A program made the translations under genes and the position numbers. 64,000 nucleotides of DNA from Agroathelia rolfsii (lineage: Eukaryota > Basidiomycota > Agaricomycetes > Amylocorticiales > Amylocorticiaceae), in the NCBI GenBank assembly GCA_018343915.1, contig JABRWF010000003.1, positions 496,001 through 560,000 on the forward strand, read 5' to 3'. The notes beneath the pieces were generated by a model, which searched no databases, was not told the DNA's origin, and saw only the letters and a program-made list of their open reading frames with translations. Positions within the stretch are counted from its first letter, which is position 1. Each line of letters opens with the position of its first letter. Below are positions 36,117 through 48,700 of the stretch, piece after piece.

Positions 36117-38182
36117 TCAATTCGTCTCTGTGGTGGAATAACCCATGTCTATCCACGCACGCAGTTGATCGCCATACATAATGGCCATCCAAAGTGCCCT
36201 ATAAGAGAGTATAGTGCATGATTATCCATTGTTTGGACAGAAAATAAAAGTACTCACAAAAAGCCCAGCCACCCTATTCCAACAGCTATAACCATTATAA
36301 CCGTGATACTAGTACTATTGAATAATGAAACAAACATAGCCACGATGTTTAGCAAGAAATATTGAGCACCCCTGAGTCATGAATGAAAAAGTGAATATTA
36401 GGAACACAAAGAAAGAGGTATAAAAATACACACATGCTGGCTGCTATGACCTCGGCACTCTTTGAGTGAAATATGTCAGTCGCATAGGAGGCAGCCGGGG
36501 TGAGCACAAGATAAGTCTATAATGCGATACGATATCCAAAAAGGTAAGAGCTCAGAGACAAACAACATGGGTGACAGACATACACCAAACCCATTGAAAA
36601 AGGAAAATATAAGCGCTAATACCAGCCCAATCGTGCCTTCCACGTGATCCACGCTCAGCCACAAGGCCAGAATCGATATCGGCGCAAAAATCAATGCTCC
36701 AGACAAGGCCACGCGCAGTCTGTCTTCGGGAGACCAGATACCACCGCGCTGTCTTTGGGCGCGGATGATGATCTTGTCTGAGAGCCAGCCTGCAAATAAG
36801 GCACCCGCTAAAGGGCCCAAGTTGAGGTAGTATGTAATTACTAGTAGTGGTAAATTCACTAGCTTACCGAGGTTCCCTATGCTACGGGAGAGGAACAAGG
36901 CCCTGATGAAAGAGGGGCTATCGCGCCGACTCTATAGAAGATTACTTTGGCTTGTATTATAGAAGGCAGAGGTTTAATACTTACCGTATTAGTAGCGAAT
37001 ACTATTAGGATAGAGAGCACTTTTCATAACAGCTAAACAAATTTCGTATCATCGCGATAAGATGGGGATACCATACCGCGATCAGTCCACAGAACAAAGG
37101 CCCCAGCTAAGATCTATAAAATAAAATAAAAACTTAAGCACCGCTAGTATTCCCTGCTGATTAATCCTACGCCCAATCGAAACGACGCACCACAGAAAAC
37201 AAGTTAGGACTTGCCAGCAGACCTAGGCAGCGAAGTGGATTCACAAAGACAACACGGCGTGGAGGAGCTCCAGCTTCAACAAGTCGCTTATTCAAAACAT
37301 CCAAGCCCAATGAATCAGGCTGACTCGTCTCGGGAAAAAATACATATACTAGAATAAATGTAACCAATGTGGCAATCCCTAGCACTATTAGTATGATCCT
37401 CGAGGAGACATATTGCGCTATTCCGCTCCCTGTAAGAACCGGACTGAGAAGGGTGGCCTATGATATTACGGTCTAGATCAATGGATATACTGTATTTAGT
37501 GAAACAAGGGACTTACGCCAAAAAAGACGCCCATGGCTGTTCCACGCTCCTCAAGCTTATATATATCCGCAATTACACCAAAGCCAAGAGGAATACTTCC
37601 AGAACTACCGAAAGCTTGTAAAAACCAGCAGGATATAAACCATGGAATACTGGTGGCACAAGCTACTCCTAGCAAGCCAAGGATAACTAGAGGAAGACTG
37701 GCTAGATAGGTGACTCGCCGTCCATCTGGGAGAACGCAATATGAGAGTAGTTCCTTATCAAGAGATATTTAGCTTTACAAAATCCAGCAAGTGAGGCCCA
37801 GAATAGAGCTCCTAGTGCGGTAACAGCAGCAGATATAGTGATGGCCCAACTAAAATATAGAACGCGTAAATTCTATTATGCAATGCTGACTGAAGACGAT
37901 GAATAATACATAATATTCGTGGTACTTGTATTTTGAAGAATTTCCCGTAAGGATGCGGAGAGAGATCCTGGTATCACGATATTACTAGCAGTTAATATGG
38001 TCGATTCATCCTAATAGATGGCATGTTACTGTTTTTAACAAACCCGATGCAAATGATGGCAGCAATTCAATCAACGATATGACGGCTATTATAACCTTCT
38101 TTGTCTGTGGAGAGAAGCGGCTGTAGACACTGTCATGCTGTGTTGCAAGCAAGGGCGTTTCTTCTGTGTCGGCTGCGCTCAT
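36117..38182 (-). CDS. MFS transporter, array copy C (divergent, possibly decaying)
   Basis: Starts MSAADTEETPLLATQHDSVYSRF and ends YGDQLRAWIDMGYSTTETN. Most motifs are present: DGRRVTYLASLPLV, GFGVIADIYKLEERGTAMGVFFG, FFPETSQPDSLGLD, and GWLSDKIIIRAQRQRGG (motif A). Several normally conserved pieces are altered. The helix-7/8 exons read VLSILIVFATNT and SRRDSPSFIRALFLSRSIGNL, where copy E has VLLVPVAYTI and GVKYNIDNDALIGACLIPCGLGNL. This means an in-frame gain of two codons and an in-frame loss of about three, and loss of the usual Pro and Gly residues. Helix 1 reads LLPSFASG instead of LLPLFVSG. No stop or frameshift was found, so a protein is possible, but the pattern suggests relaxed constraint or a new substrate. 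Confidence 0.78.
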
Positions 38183-39058
38183 GATAGTAGTAGATGATGT
38201 CCGCCAGTGTGCAGATTGTAGAGATATGAGATGACAAATCATGAACTATGATGCCAAGAGTGCCTACAACGCTGCATTGGGTTACAATGGCCGCATGCGA
38301 GTGTAGACCCCATTTGGAACTCGAGCAACCTGCCAGTGGCTAGGCTGGGGCAACCTTAGGTAGGTTGCCAGTGGACTCGGATAACTCGAACCTCCATGCT
38401 TTGGTAGTCTCACTGGCACTGATAGTCACTTTAGTAACCGGTACTAGCCGTTTCTTTTGAATCACGGATGTAGCTCCCACAATCAACTGCTGGATAAGCT
38501 AAGGTGCTACTAAAGTTGTGTGTTTATAGTGTTGATAGATCAACTCGTAAGATCACGACTAATCCAAGTGTTTGGCCAGCGACCGGCATAGTGCTACTTT
38601 GTATGTATAGGAAAAATGATAGTCCAATCCGTTGTGCAAGATATATACTGTATTTTGGCATTAATATTCAAGTTCTAATACATAGTGTTGATAGATCAAC
38701 TCGTAAGATCACGACTAATCCAAGTGTTCGGCCAGCGACCGGCACAGTACTACTTTGTACATATAAGCAAATGTAGTCCAATCCGTTGTACAAGATACAT
38801 ACTATATTTTGGCATTAATAGTCCAGTTCTAATACATAATATTAGCAGTACACTAGTAGCATAGGTTTTTGTTGCTCAATATAGTAGCCGTTCGGTAAGT
38901 ATAATATGGTCTTATGACTCAAATCCTCAATTCCGAGTCGCCGAGAAGTGGTAGAAATTCACAAGGTCATACAAGATGGCTTGAAGTTGTAGTCTTCCGT
39001 CAACTATTATACGTCAAATAGCCTACCGATATTAGATGGATTGCAATATTATTAGAGA
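38183..39058. other. Intergenic spacer with a 156-bp tandem duplication
   Basis: Between copies C and D of the MFS array. It carries the direct repeat at 38527-38838 and otherwise shows no gene. Confidence 0.6.
38527..38838. repeat. 156-bp direct tandem repeat, two copies
   Basis: Unit 1 begins at 38527 and unit 2 at 38683, both starting TAGTGTTGATAGATCAACTC. The units are collinear to the end (TTGGCATTAATA ... TTCTAATACATA) with about ten substitutions and small indels. A short palindrome (TTGATAGATCAA) lies near each unit start. The repeat is upstream of copy C. Confidence 0.9.
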
Positions 39059-41178
39059 TTAATGTGTTTCTGCAGTGGAATAGCCCATGTCCTTCCACGT
39101 GCGCAGTTGATCGCCATACACAATGGTTATCCAAATTGCCCTAACACGGAGTGTAACGCATACATGAGCACAAGTGTCCATCATTTTGTCGGAACTACAG
39201 GAAACACTCACAGAAAACCTGGCCATGCTGGACCAGCTGCTATAGACATAGTAGCTGTCATCCCAATGCTATTAATTAGTGGAAGTATGAACATGGTCTC
39301 AAGGAATATCAAGAAAGACCGGAATCCCCTAAGTTGTAAAGAAATAAGTTAAATGGCAGTAATCCAGAAGCAAAAGTAAAAACACTCACATATTCGCCGC
39401 CATAACTTCGGCATTTTTTGAGTGGAATATGTCAATAGCATAAGAAGACGATGGGCTGAGCACCAGGTCAACCTATAAGAGAGGAAAAGTAAGCGAACGT
39501 AGAGCTAAATTAATCAAGGCATAAGCATACACCAAATCCGTTGACAAATAAACACATCAGTGCCAGTAATAGCCCAGTCGTGCCTTCTACATGGTCCACA
39601 ATCAGCCTAAAGACCAGAACCGATGTCGGCACAAAAATCAATGCACCAGGCAAGACCGCACGCAGTCTGTCTTCTGGGTACCAGACACCACCGCGCTGTT
39701 TTCGAGCCCGGATGATGATTTTATCTGAAAGCCAGCCTGCGACCGAAGCACCAACTAGAGAAATAATTGCTGAGTGTGCTAAGAAATTGGTGACAAGGAA
39801 ATAGGTAAGTCACTCAGGTTTCCCAGACCACAGGGGAGGAAGCAGGCCCCAATGAGAGCGTTGTTATCAATATGGTATTGATTTCCCTATAGATTTACAT
39901 AGTTATAGTCAGATTAGTTTGTGCTTGTAACAACAGTCCAGATGTTCTGGTACTTACTATAGTGTATGCTATTGGAACCAAGAGCACTGTTCATGACAAT
40001 TTAATAGATGTTACTTTTTTCATGACAAAACAAAACAAAGTTACCGAAATTCGTTAAGAAAACAAAAGCCCCGGCTAAAAGCTAATAATAATAATAATAA
40101 TGAAAGCTCTAAGCGCTATTCTAGCTGATTGATCCTATGATCTGAGCGACGTACCACGGCAAATAAGTTAGGACTTGCCAACAGGCCAAGACAACCTAAT
40201 GGATTCACAAACACGAAGCGGCGAGGGGGAGTGCCAGCTTCTGCAAGCCGCTTGTTTAGAATATCTAAGCCCAAGGAGTTGGGCTGACTTGTTTCAGGCA
40301 GGAATGCATATACTAGGACAAAAGCAATCAATACGGAGATGCCCAGTGCTAGTTGCATAACCCTCCAGGAGGCATATTGTGTTACTACTCCGCCTGTCAC
40401 TGGTGCAAGAGCGGGACCTAGAAGGGTAGCCTACAATGACCATAGTCAAATTGATGGATATGATATGTCTAATAAAGCAGGGGGCTTACGCCAAAAAAGA
40501 TACCCATGGCCGTTCCGCGCTCCTCAAGCTTATATATATCTGCAATTACACCGGAGCCGAGCGACATGCCCCCGGAGGTGCCGAAAGCTTGTAGAAATCG
40601 GAAACACATGAGCCACGGGATATTGGTGGCGCAAGCTACTCCAAAGGAGCCCAAGATGGCTAGAGGGAGACTAGCTAGGTAGGCGAGTCGCCTTCCGTCT
40701 GAGACATAGCATAAGTGCAAAACTTGTTGAAGCGAGATAGGAACTTACAAAATCCAGCATATGTAGCCCAGCACAGAGCTCCTATCGCAACAGCAGCAAC
40801 AGATATGCTGACGACCAGACTTAAAGAGTGAAAAGTAAAGGTGCCATTACGTAGTACTCAACACAAGACGCAGTTACGAGCTGTAAAGTCAAATAATACC
40901 TGATAATCGTGCCAGTTGTATTTAAATCACGGCCGATTTGCCGTAAGGATGGAATGAAAGACCCTGGTATCATGTTAGACCGCATACAAGTTATTCTAAT
41001 TGATCATCAATGGATGGTATGCTGTTCTCCTTAACATACCCGACACAAATAGCGGTAGCAGACCAGCCCATGATATAACGGCTACTATAGCCCTCTTTTT
41101 CTATGGAGAAAAGCGATTATAGACAGTATCATGTCGCGTATCAAGCAAAGGCATCTCTTCTGTATCAGTCACGGTCAT
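39059..41178 (-). pseudogene. MFS transporter, array copy D, nonsense at codon 26
   Basis: The frame starts MTVTDTEEMPLLDTRHDTVYNRFSP and then meets TAG (41101-41103), where copies C and E have the Gln codon of FSPQ/FPPQ. Everything after it looks sound: KKRAIVAVISWAGLLPLFVSG, GSFIPSLRQIGRDL, DGRRLAYLASLPLA, GVIADIYKLEERGTAMG, LPETSQPNSLGLD, GWLSDKIIIRARKQRGG, ending YGDQLRTWKDMGYSTAETH. All introns keep good borders. A single C-to-T change therefore separates it from a normal gene closely similar to copy E. Either it is a very recent pseudogene or a segregating allele, or translation starts again at a later Met just before the membrane part. Confidence 0.87.
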
Positions 41179-41979
41179 AGTAGCACAGTAGTGGGTGAGA
41201 TTGAAGACAAGCACAATCTATGTGGGCTGTATAAATATGAGATAACTTTCATTGAGTGTCTTAGGCTCATGATGCCTATGCAAGGCCTCGTCATCATGGA
41301 TCATGGATCGATCGTAGTAAAAGCTTTATAAATCCGCAAGGCGATGTAAAAAAGCGTCTAGATCTTGGCCCTCGCAGCATTGCTTCTAGCTGATATGAGA
41401 TACTAATGTACAGGACTACGCATTGACATTCTGAGTAGCAAGCCTAGCACATTAAGAGCAGAATAAAAACTTTGCCTGTTGTTGTAATAGTACATCATGC
41501 GACGCAGATAAACAGACGATAATAATTAAATTGATGATAATCCACGAGCGGATGAACGCCCATAGATCACATGTCATTTTTGCATTTATGTCGCATTATG
41601 CATCGTGCAAATAACACATTATGTACATGTAATTGGTGCTTTCAATAAACCACGAAACAGCACAGATAGTTCAGCATGTTGTGTATATGTATAAGATACA
41701 GTTCCATTCTAGCCCTAATATTAGACTATCATGCATAATGACGTGGAGTCCTTTAGGCGACTGTCCGGTAAACATCACAGTTTTGCGAGCTGACTATTTA
41801 ATTGGTCGAGAGGTTGCATGAGTTTAAACAGTGGCACAAGGTAGTGTCAAGCTGCAGTCTCCCACTAGCTAGGCGTACCAATAATAAATACATCCAACAA
41901 ACTCATAGCGTAAGGGGCAACATTTTGGTCAGCTCAAATAATCACGTTGAGACTGGATAGCTTATAAGATCGTGAGATA
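41179..41979. other. Intergenic spacer in the MFS array
   Basis: Between copies D and E. AT-rich, no gene visible. Confidence 0.5.
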
Positions 41980-44070
41980 TCAGTTTGTTTCCGCAGTGGA
42001 ATAACCCATGTCCTTCCACGCGCGCAGCTGATCACCATATACGATAGTGAGCCAAAGTGCCCTGCAGAAAGTACGATGCATATTTGAGCGTGACAAGTCC
42101 AGCATTCGAAGAAAAAGATGAGAGGTAATCACAAAAAGCCCAGCCAGGTCAATCCGGCAGCTATAGCTGTTGTAGCTGTTGTACCAATGCTATTGAGTAG
42201 CGGTAGGATAAACATAGTTGCGATGGATAGCAAGAGAGATCGGAACCCCCTAATATATAGATGAATAACTGGATGGCATAGATACAAACACAAGAGATGT
42301 AAAAATGCTCACATGCTGGCCGCAATGACCTCGGCACTCTTTGAGTGAAATATGTCAGTCGCATAAGAAGAGGATGGGCTGAGCACCAAATCGACCTATA
42401 ATGTGGTACAAGCACTGAAGAGGTAAGTGTTTGCCGGGTTAAGTCACTTGGAATATAGACGTACACCGAACCCGTTGAAGAAGAGGCATATCAGTGCCAG
42501 GACTAGCCCAAGCGTACCATCCACATGGTCTACAATTAGACCAAAGACCAGAACCGACAGCGGCACAAAGATCAATGCCCCAGGCAAGGTCGCGCGCAGT
42601 CTATCCTCCGGAAACCAGATACCGCCGCGCTGTTTTCGTGCCCTGATAATGATTTTGTCTGATAGCCAGCCTGCGAATGGGGCACCCGCTAGAGAGTTCA
42701 AATTAATACTGAATCAGACAAGTTAATGATGATGTAATAGACAACTTACTCAGATTTCCCAGGCCACAAGGGATAAGGCAGGCACCGATGAGAGCATCAT
42801 TATCGATGTTGTATTTAACACCCTACAGGTGGCTGCATTAGCTTGTGCTGTGGAAGATTAAGGTCCAGTACTTACTATCGTATATGCTACAGGAACCAAG
42901 AGCACTGTGTACGACGATTAAGGATTTCACGCCTTCATGATAAAACAAAGATAACATACCATAGTCGGTCAACAGGACAAAAGTCCCAGCCAAGACCTAG
43001 ACAAAAAAACAATTGTAAGTACTGGCTTCCATTGATTGTTCGACACCCAATCTGGGTAACGTACCACAGTAAGCAAGTTGGGGCTTGCTAGCAAACTTAG
43101 GGCGCCTAAAGGGTTGACAAATACAAAGCGGCGCGGAGGAGCACCAGCTTCCGCGAGTCGCTTATTCAAAATGTCTAAGCCCAAGGAATTAGGCTGGCTC
43201 GTCTCGGGGAGGAATGCATACACCAGAAAAAAGGCGATCGACGCGGCAATGCCTAGAGCTAGCTGCATAATCCTCCAAGAGGCGTACTGTGCTGCTATCC
43301 CACCTGCCACCGGTGCAAGAGCCGGACCAAGAAGAATAGCCTGTGGCGATCACAGTTTGGACTGATGAACGTACTACATCAGATAAAGCAGAGGGCTTAC
43401 GCCGAAGAAGACTCCCATGGCCGTTCCACGCTCTTCAAGCTTATATATGTCGGCAATTACTCCAGAGCCTAGGGATATGCCCCCAGAGGTGCCGAAAGCC
43501 TGTAGGAACCGGCAGCACATCAGCCATGGGATATCGGTAGCGCATGCTACTCCTATCGAGCCCAAGACAGCTAGAGGAAGGCTAGCTAGGTATGCAACCC
43601 GTCGTCCGTCTGGAAATGAAATATTGGCGCAGCTCCTGAGCAAAAGATACAGGAACTTACAGAATCCGGCATACGTAGCCCAGCATAGAGCTCCTATTGC
43701 AACAGCGGCGATAGATATACTGACGGCCAAACTAAAAGTGTAGATCCAGTAGCTTAACGCTCAGGCTCAAGATATAGGTTCCGGAGATGTGCAGTACCTG
43801 ACAACTGCACCAGTGGTATTCAAGTCATGGGCAATTTGCCTTAAGGACGGGATGAAGGAGCCTGGTATCGTGGTAGTCTATATGAGTTGACAAACAATAA
43901 TGTAGATAGTATGCTGTTCTCTTGCACATACCCGACACAAATAGTGGCAGCAGACCAATCCACGATATGATGGCAACAATAATTCTCTTTTTCTGTGGAG
44001 GAAAGCGGTTGTATACAGTATCGTGCCGTGTTTCAAGCAAAGGCGTCTCTTCTGTATCGCTTGCGCTCAT
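41980..44070 (-). CDS. MFS transporter, array copy E
   Basis: Starts MSASDTEETPLLETRHDTVYNRF and ends YGDQLRAWKDMGYSTAETN; about twelve exons, all open and in phase. Motifs: GSFIPSLRQIAHDLNTTGAVV, DGRRVAYLASLPLA, RFLQAFGTSGGISLGSGVIADIYKLEERGTAMG, GGIAAQYASWRIMQLALG, LPETSQPNSLGLDILNKRLAEAGAPPRRFVFVNPLG, and GWLSDKIIIRARKQRGG (motif A). It is predicted to be a 12-helix plasma-membrane proton antiporter of the fungal DHA1 type; the exported compound is unknown. It is closest to copy D, so D and E are the youngest pair in the array. It is the best intact reference for judging lesions in copies C and D. Confidence 0.92.
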
Positions 44071-45756
44071 AGTTGGTAAAGTCAAGCACAGTTTGTGTAG
44101 GCTGTGGGAGCGCGGTATAGACGCTAAGATCCAATCATGATGTCTGGCGAGTTCTGGCCATGGGCAGAGGATTCTGTCACATTTGTGACTCGATCCACCG
44201 AAGAAGAATTACCTAAATTTATGAAGTCATCCAAGGCCGTAAGCACAAATCGCCAACACACATCAACGACTGAACGGGCCACCATCTAGACCTAATAGAT
44301 GCACTAACTATCTTCGGGACATGTCACCCTTTGCTTATCCGAGTCTTTGTTAGTTGGTAGATCAAGAGTCCGGATCACACAAGTGAATCACTAGCGATTT
44401 TTCAACCTTTTCTCTCATAACATTATGATGAAAACTTGTATCGAAACTGTACAGCACTGTGTAGGGCAGGTATGAACACGTATAATACACTTGCCCTATG
44501 TGACCGGCTGCGCGAGGGCAACTACTAGTACTCCATTTCTTGATACCCACCAAGTATTCATCAGATCCTGGTATCTTGAGAACTCTCACGCAATATGCCT
44601 TGACGATTCTGTTTATTGACTGTGTGCCAGCGTAACAGGCGCATGTGTCGAAAACGCGTTTACGAACTTCTCAAACACCGGTGTCCCTCTCATATCCACG
44701 TGCTTGTTGTGGGGCCTTAGGCCTCACAGGCTTCACAACTAAGCTCAACGACCTCACCTCAACTCAAGATACCGATAACCTAAACAAAACATCATGATGC
44801 ACCTTTGCAGACATTCTGAAAGCACCAGCTCCAACGAAACCTGCCACTATTGCTACTATAGCAGTTAATTCTCCGAAACTTAAGAGAAACACCGAATGTG
44901 GCCTCGTCCCTGGAACGACCAACGTATTGAGGGTCTCGACTACGACTGTCTTACTGAAGGACACTGGATCGGTCGCTGCACATCACAACAACTCCAAGAA
45001 GCCCAGAACGCCTTTTCTTCGGTATTTCTTCACTTCAATGACCCCGATGTAGCCACCCTATGATCTTACTCTAGTCCACGTTTCTATAGCAAATCCTACC
45101 GATATCGAAATGCCGGTAACGGGTTCAAGCTTCGTGGAAGCCCTAACCCTTACAATCACCTCCCCCTATTCTCTTTTCCTTTTTTCTTCCTTTCACCTAG
45201 TGCACCTACCCTACGTCACTCAGTAATCACAGTGTCCCCAGACACAACTCGTAATAGGGCTTTCACAACTACAATTTCCCTATGCCCCACATCTCATCAC
45301 ATCACGTCACCTATCTTTTTTTTATTACGTTTATATACCGCATCATCTACTAAAAACAAACTACGGTGTAAAGAGGGCTGTGGTATAAGTTACGCGGGAT
45401 AAGGAAGTATGGTGTGTGGTAGTATAGGGTTATTGTAACGTATATGCTGGCCGGTTAACAATCCAGCTAATTATAATGGGGTACATAAGAAGAGTAAGGG
45501 GGGAAGGAGGTATGTATATAGTTGGATAGAGGTTGCAGGAGGTAGAGATGGTGTTCCTGATTTGGAGGAATCACGTTACCTATCATGTACAGTAGCAACT
45601 GTAAGTAGGAGTGGTAACATAGGCCTTTGAGGCCTGATAATGCTACTTAAAATAGATGGATTTCCGAACTTAGGGCTTAGATCCTGATGGAATGATGCCA
45701 GTGCTTTGCGTCTCACTCCATTACCTGCTGCAACTCCCATCTAAATTGCCTTCACA
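44071..45756. other. 1.7 kb intergenic, divergent promoter region
   Basis: Separates MFS copy E (-) from the C2-NACHT-WD40 gene (+), so it should hold both promoters. A short minus-strand frame at 44764-44964 has one hydrophobic stretch but no other support. The 45625-45669 block is shared with the ADH1 promoter and is listed separately. Confidence 0.5.
45625..45669 (+). promoter_or_regulatory. Upstream element shared with the ADH1 promoter
   Basis: About 37 of 44 positions match 60011-60054. The shared core is GGCCTGATAAT, then an ACT-anchored AT-rich word resembling a TATA box, then ATGGATTTC. It lies about 90-130 bp before the start codon of the C2-NACHT-WD40 gene, the same spacing as in ADH1. 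A core-promoter role is inferred. Confidence 0.55.
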
Positions 45757-48700
45757 ATGTCGCTAAATGAAACTGAAAGAGCATGTCTTAAAGTCTCCAG
45801 TGTGTTTCGACTCCTGAATACCATCATACACCGTAGTCTCTCACACAATTTTCAACATGATATTAGAGATAGCCTGCTATGGTCTACCAAAGATTAGCCT
45901 AACCAAGCATAGTTTTTATGTCGTTGTCACAATCGACGATCAGTTGCGGTGGACATCGACAAGCAAACATTCTTCTAAAATCCAGTGGGATGACGAGCTC
46001 TTTTTGTAAGCTAATCGCTTTATATCCATACTTTGCGTGCTAATTATGAACTTTCGTGTCTAGTGATACAAGCATGATGGATGACGGACAAATATCTATT
46101 CAGGTGTGCACCAGACGTACTCTGGGCGAAGATGACATTGTTGGCGGATTCGATGCACCTCTGGATATATCTTCATTGCTCAATAGTGATAATAGTGAGA
46201 CCATCCATATCTTAATAGAGCAATGATATTGATTAGCTCAATCCCAGGCAATAAGATGGAGGTTAAACAAGCGTTATTCAATATGAATAAGAACGGTCAG
46301 ATGCGCCAGGCAGAAGGTTCTGTCCAGATGACGCTGCTCCGCATAAACTCGAACGAAACATCATTGGACCTGCTAACAGGAGTTGGTAATTCTATTTCCG
46401 CAATGCATGAGCCACGAAAGACAACGAAAGTCGCTGGGGCAATGCTCTACGTGACTGGCCCAGGAAGGAAGAATATCCAGACTACATACGGGGTCTGGAA
46501 ACCGCTCCTACTAAAAATCGAGGCTTTTGTCAGGATTATGGATGGTGTCTCAGATGTAAATATTCCAGCGTCTCGCAGAAGTTCGCTGCTGATCTTCCTG
46601 TGCTTTTTCAAGATCTACCCCTATGCTCGAATAGCGTGGTCTGTCCTTTCGCTTCCCTTAAAGGTATGTGACCGGCTTATTGATCATTCAATTTAAGCTG
46701 ATAGCACACTTTAGGCCATTGTAGCTCAGACCAAAAGAGACAAGAAGATTCAGGGTTTATTAGAAAGCATCAACAGCATTTACTCCGTTGTGCTAAAGGC
46801 CAAACCTCTTGAGCGAATCGGGACCAATACTCATCGGAAAACCATGCAATTAATGTGTCTACAGACAGTTGAATGTGCATTCTTCATTAGGGAGTATGCT
46901 TCGCGCGGGTTTGGTGAGATATTTTCTTTCTGATAATTATATGTTATCTTGCTCAGAAGTTGTAAAGGCGAGCGTATGGCAAAATCCATGACAACGGATT
47001 TTGATAGCAAGGTTGAAAAGTATCAGCAGACATTTGAACAACTCAAGAATGACTTCCTTTTCGAGACCGCAATTGTCGTGGAAATCACCGTTTTTCAAAT
47101 GGCAACTAAATTTGATGAGATATTATCAGAAATCGTGGATGCCAGTGAGAGGAATTTCCTGTGTAGTCCGTAAACATCCTTCTCATTGTTCTTACTAGAC
47201 ACCGTTAAAATGTTTGACGAGATGCACTACGCTAAGAGGCCCTTCAAGCCGGAACGATGCTTTGTTGGCACACGCAAAACCGTTATCCAAAATATCATTA
47301 AATGGTTTTCTCAACCGGTTGACAATGAAGAATCGCGGGTGTACTGGCTTTCAGGTGTCGCGGGATGCGGCAAATCCGCTGTAGCTCGATCGGTTGCTGA
47401 TCAGCTACTTGCTCAACGTCGCGGTGTCTCATTCTTTTTCCATGCCTCCAGACAAGCCGACTGCGGTCCAGACCGTCTATTTGCCACATTATCCCGCAAT
47501 CTCACTGAAATCAGTGATAGTTGGAAGTCTTGCCTTTTCAAGCTCTTGAAACAGTCTCCCTCCGCGCGCGACTGCTCTACGATCGAAGAACAATTTGAGA
47601 ATTTTCTCTTAGGCCCGGCAAAAATGGTTGAGAACATTGGACCCGTAATGATCGTCATTGACGCTCTGGACGAAATCGGCATAGTTGATCAACGGGCTCT
47701 TCTGATCAGGGTGCTCAAGCGCCTGCCAGAGCTTCCTCCACACTTCCGCTTCTTAATCACATCTAGACCTGAGACCGATATCCGCCACTTGCTAGAAAAT
47801 AGCAGCTGGGTATTCTGCAACGAGCTGAACAGATCTAGTCCGCTGGAAACCGATCTTGATATTGGACTTTTCGTTAAAGAATATCTCCGAGATACCCCCA
47901 ATCTTCAGAAGGCCAATATAGACGAGTGGGCTCAGGTGATAGTTACGCGCTCCGAACAGCTATTCCAGTGGGCGGCCACTGCTTGCAAGTATATTAGAGG
48001 CAAAAACGGTGATACAATAGGTGACAACCCCAACATTAGAGTCGCTGAAATCCTGGCTTCGTCTGCTTACGATGGGCTCGACGGTTTGTATCGAGCTATC
48101 CTTGACAGACTGTCATGGTTAGACCCAGGAGACACCATCAATCAGCAATTCCAAACCATCCTGGGGCGCATCCTGTCGCTACGTGAGCCCCCGTCCATGG
48201 AAATATTGGTGGATATCTTGTCCGAGGAGGAGGACGAGGCTGACATCAGAATGATCTTGGCGCCTCTGGGATCGCTCTTGAGTGGGGTATCACAAAAGAA
48301 TGTGCCTATACAACCGCTTCACCTATCGTTCGCCGACTTCCTAAAAACAGAGTCTCGCAGTAGGAAGTATTGGATCAACATGCAAGAGCAAGAAGAAAGA
48401 TCGGCGAAGTCATTATTCCGAGTGATGAAAAGCTTGCTTCGATTCAACATCTGCAAGCTGCCAACGTCTTATAAGCGCAATGTCGACGTGGATGACCTCC
48501 AGGAACGAATTTCAAAAAATATTCCCGCTCGTCTCAACTACGCTTGCCGTTACTGGATGGACCATCTCAACCCTCTTCCAGTTTCCCATGAATGGTTGAA
48601 TCACGTCAATATGCTGTTATATTCTCACTTGCTTTTCTGGTTCGAAGCGCTAAGCTTGTTGGATAAATTCAGCCTAGCGCTCAGCCAGCTCGCCGATTTA

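Noticed and set aside
44764..44964. Minus-strand 66-codon frame with a hydrophobic stretch
   Set aside because: No signal or family features and no neighbouring exons; not distinguishable from chance.
45118..45145. GGGTTCAAGC-like word resembling a tRNA B box
   Set aside because: No matching A box, acceptor stem or cloverleaf could be found around it.
45857..45859. ATG at 45857 as an alternative start of the STAND gene
   Set aside because: It gives a shorter C2 strand. The ATG at 45757 with a 67-bp GT..AG intron gives a better C2 start in correct phase and the same distance to the shared upstream block as ADH1.
46909..46956. Alternative intron (GTTTGG donor) in the STAND gene linker
   Set aside because: Phase works, but the GTGAGA donor at 46914 with acceptor at 46967 is more canonical and also keeps phase.
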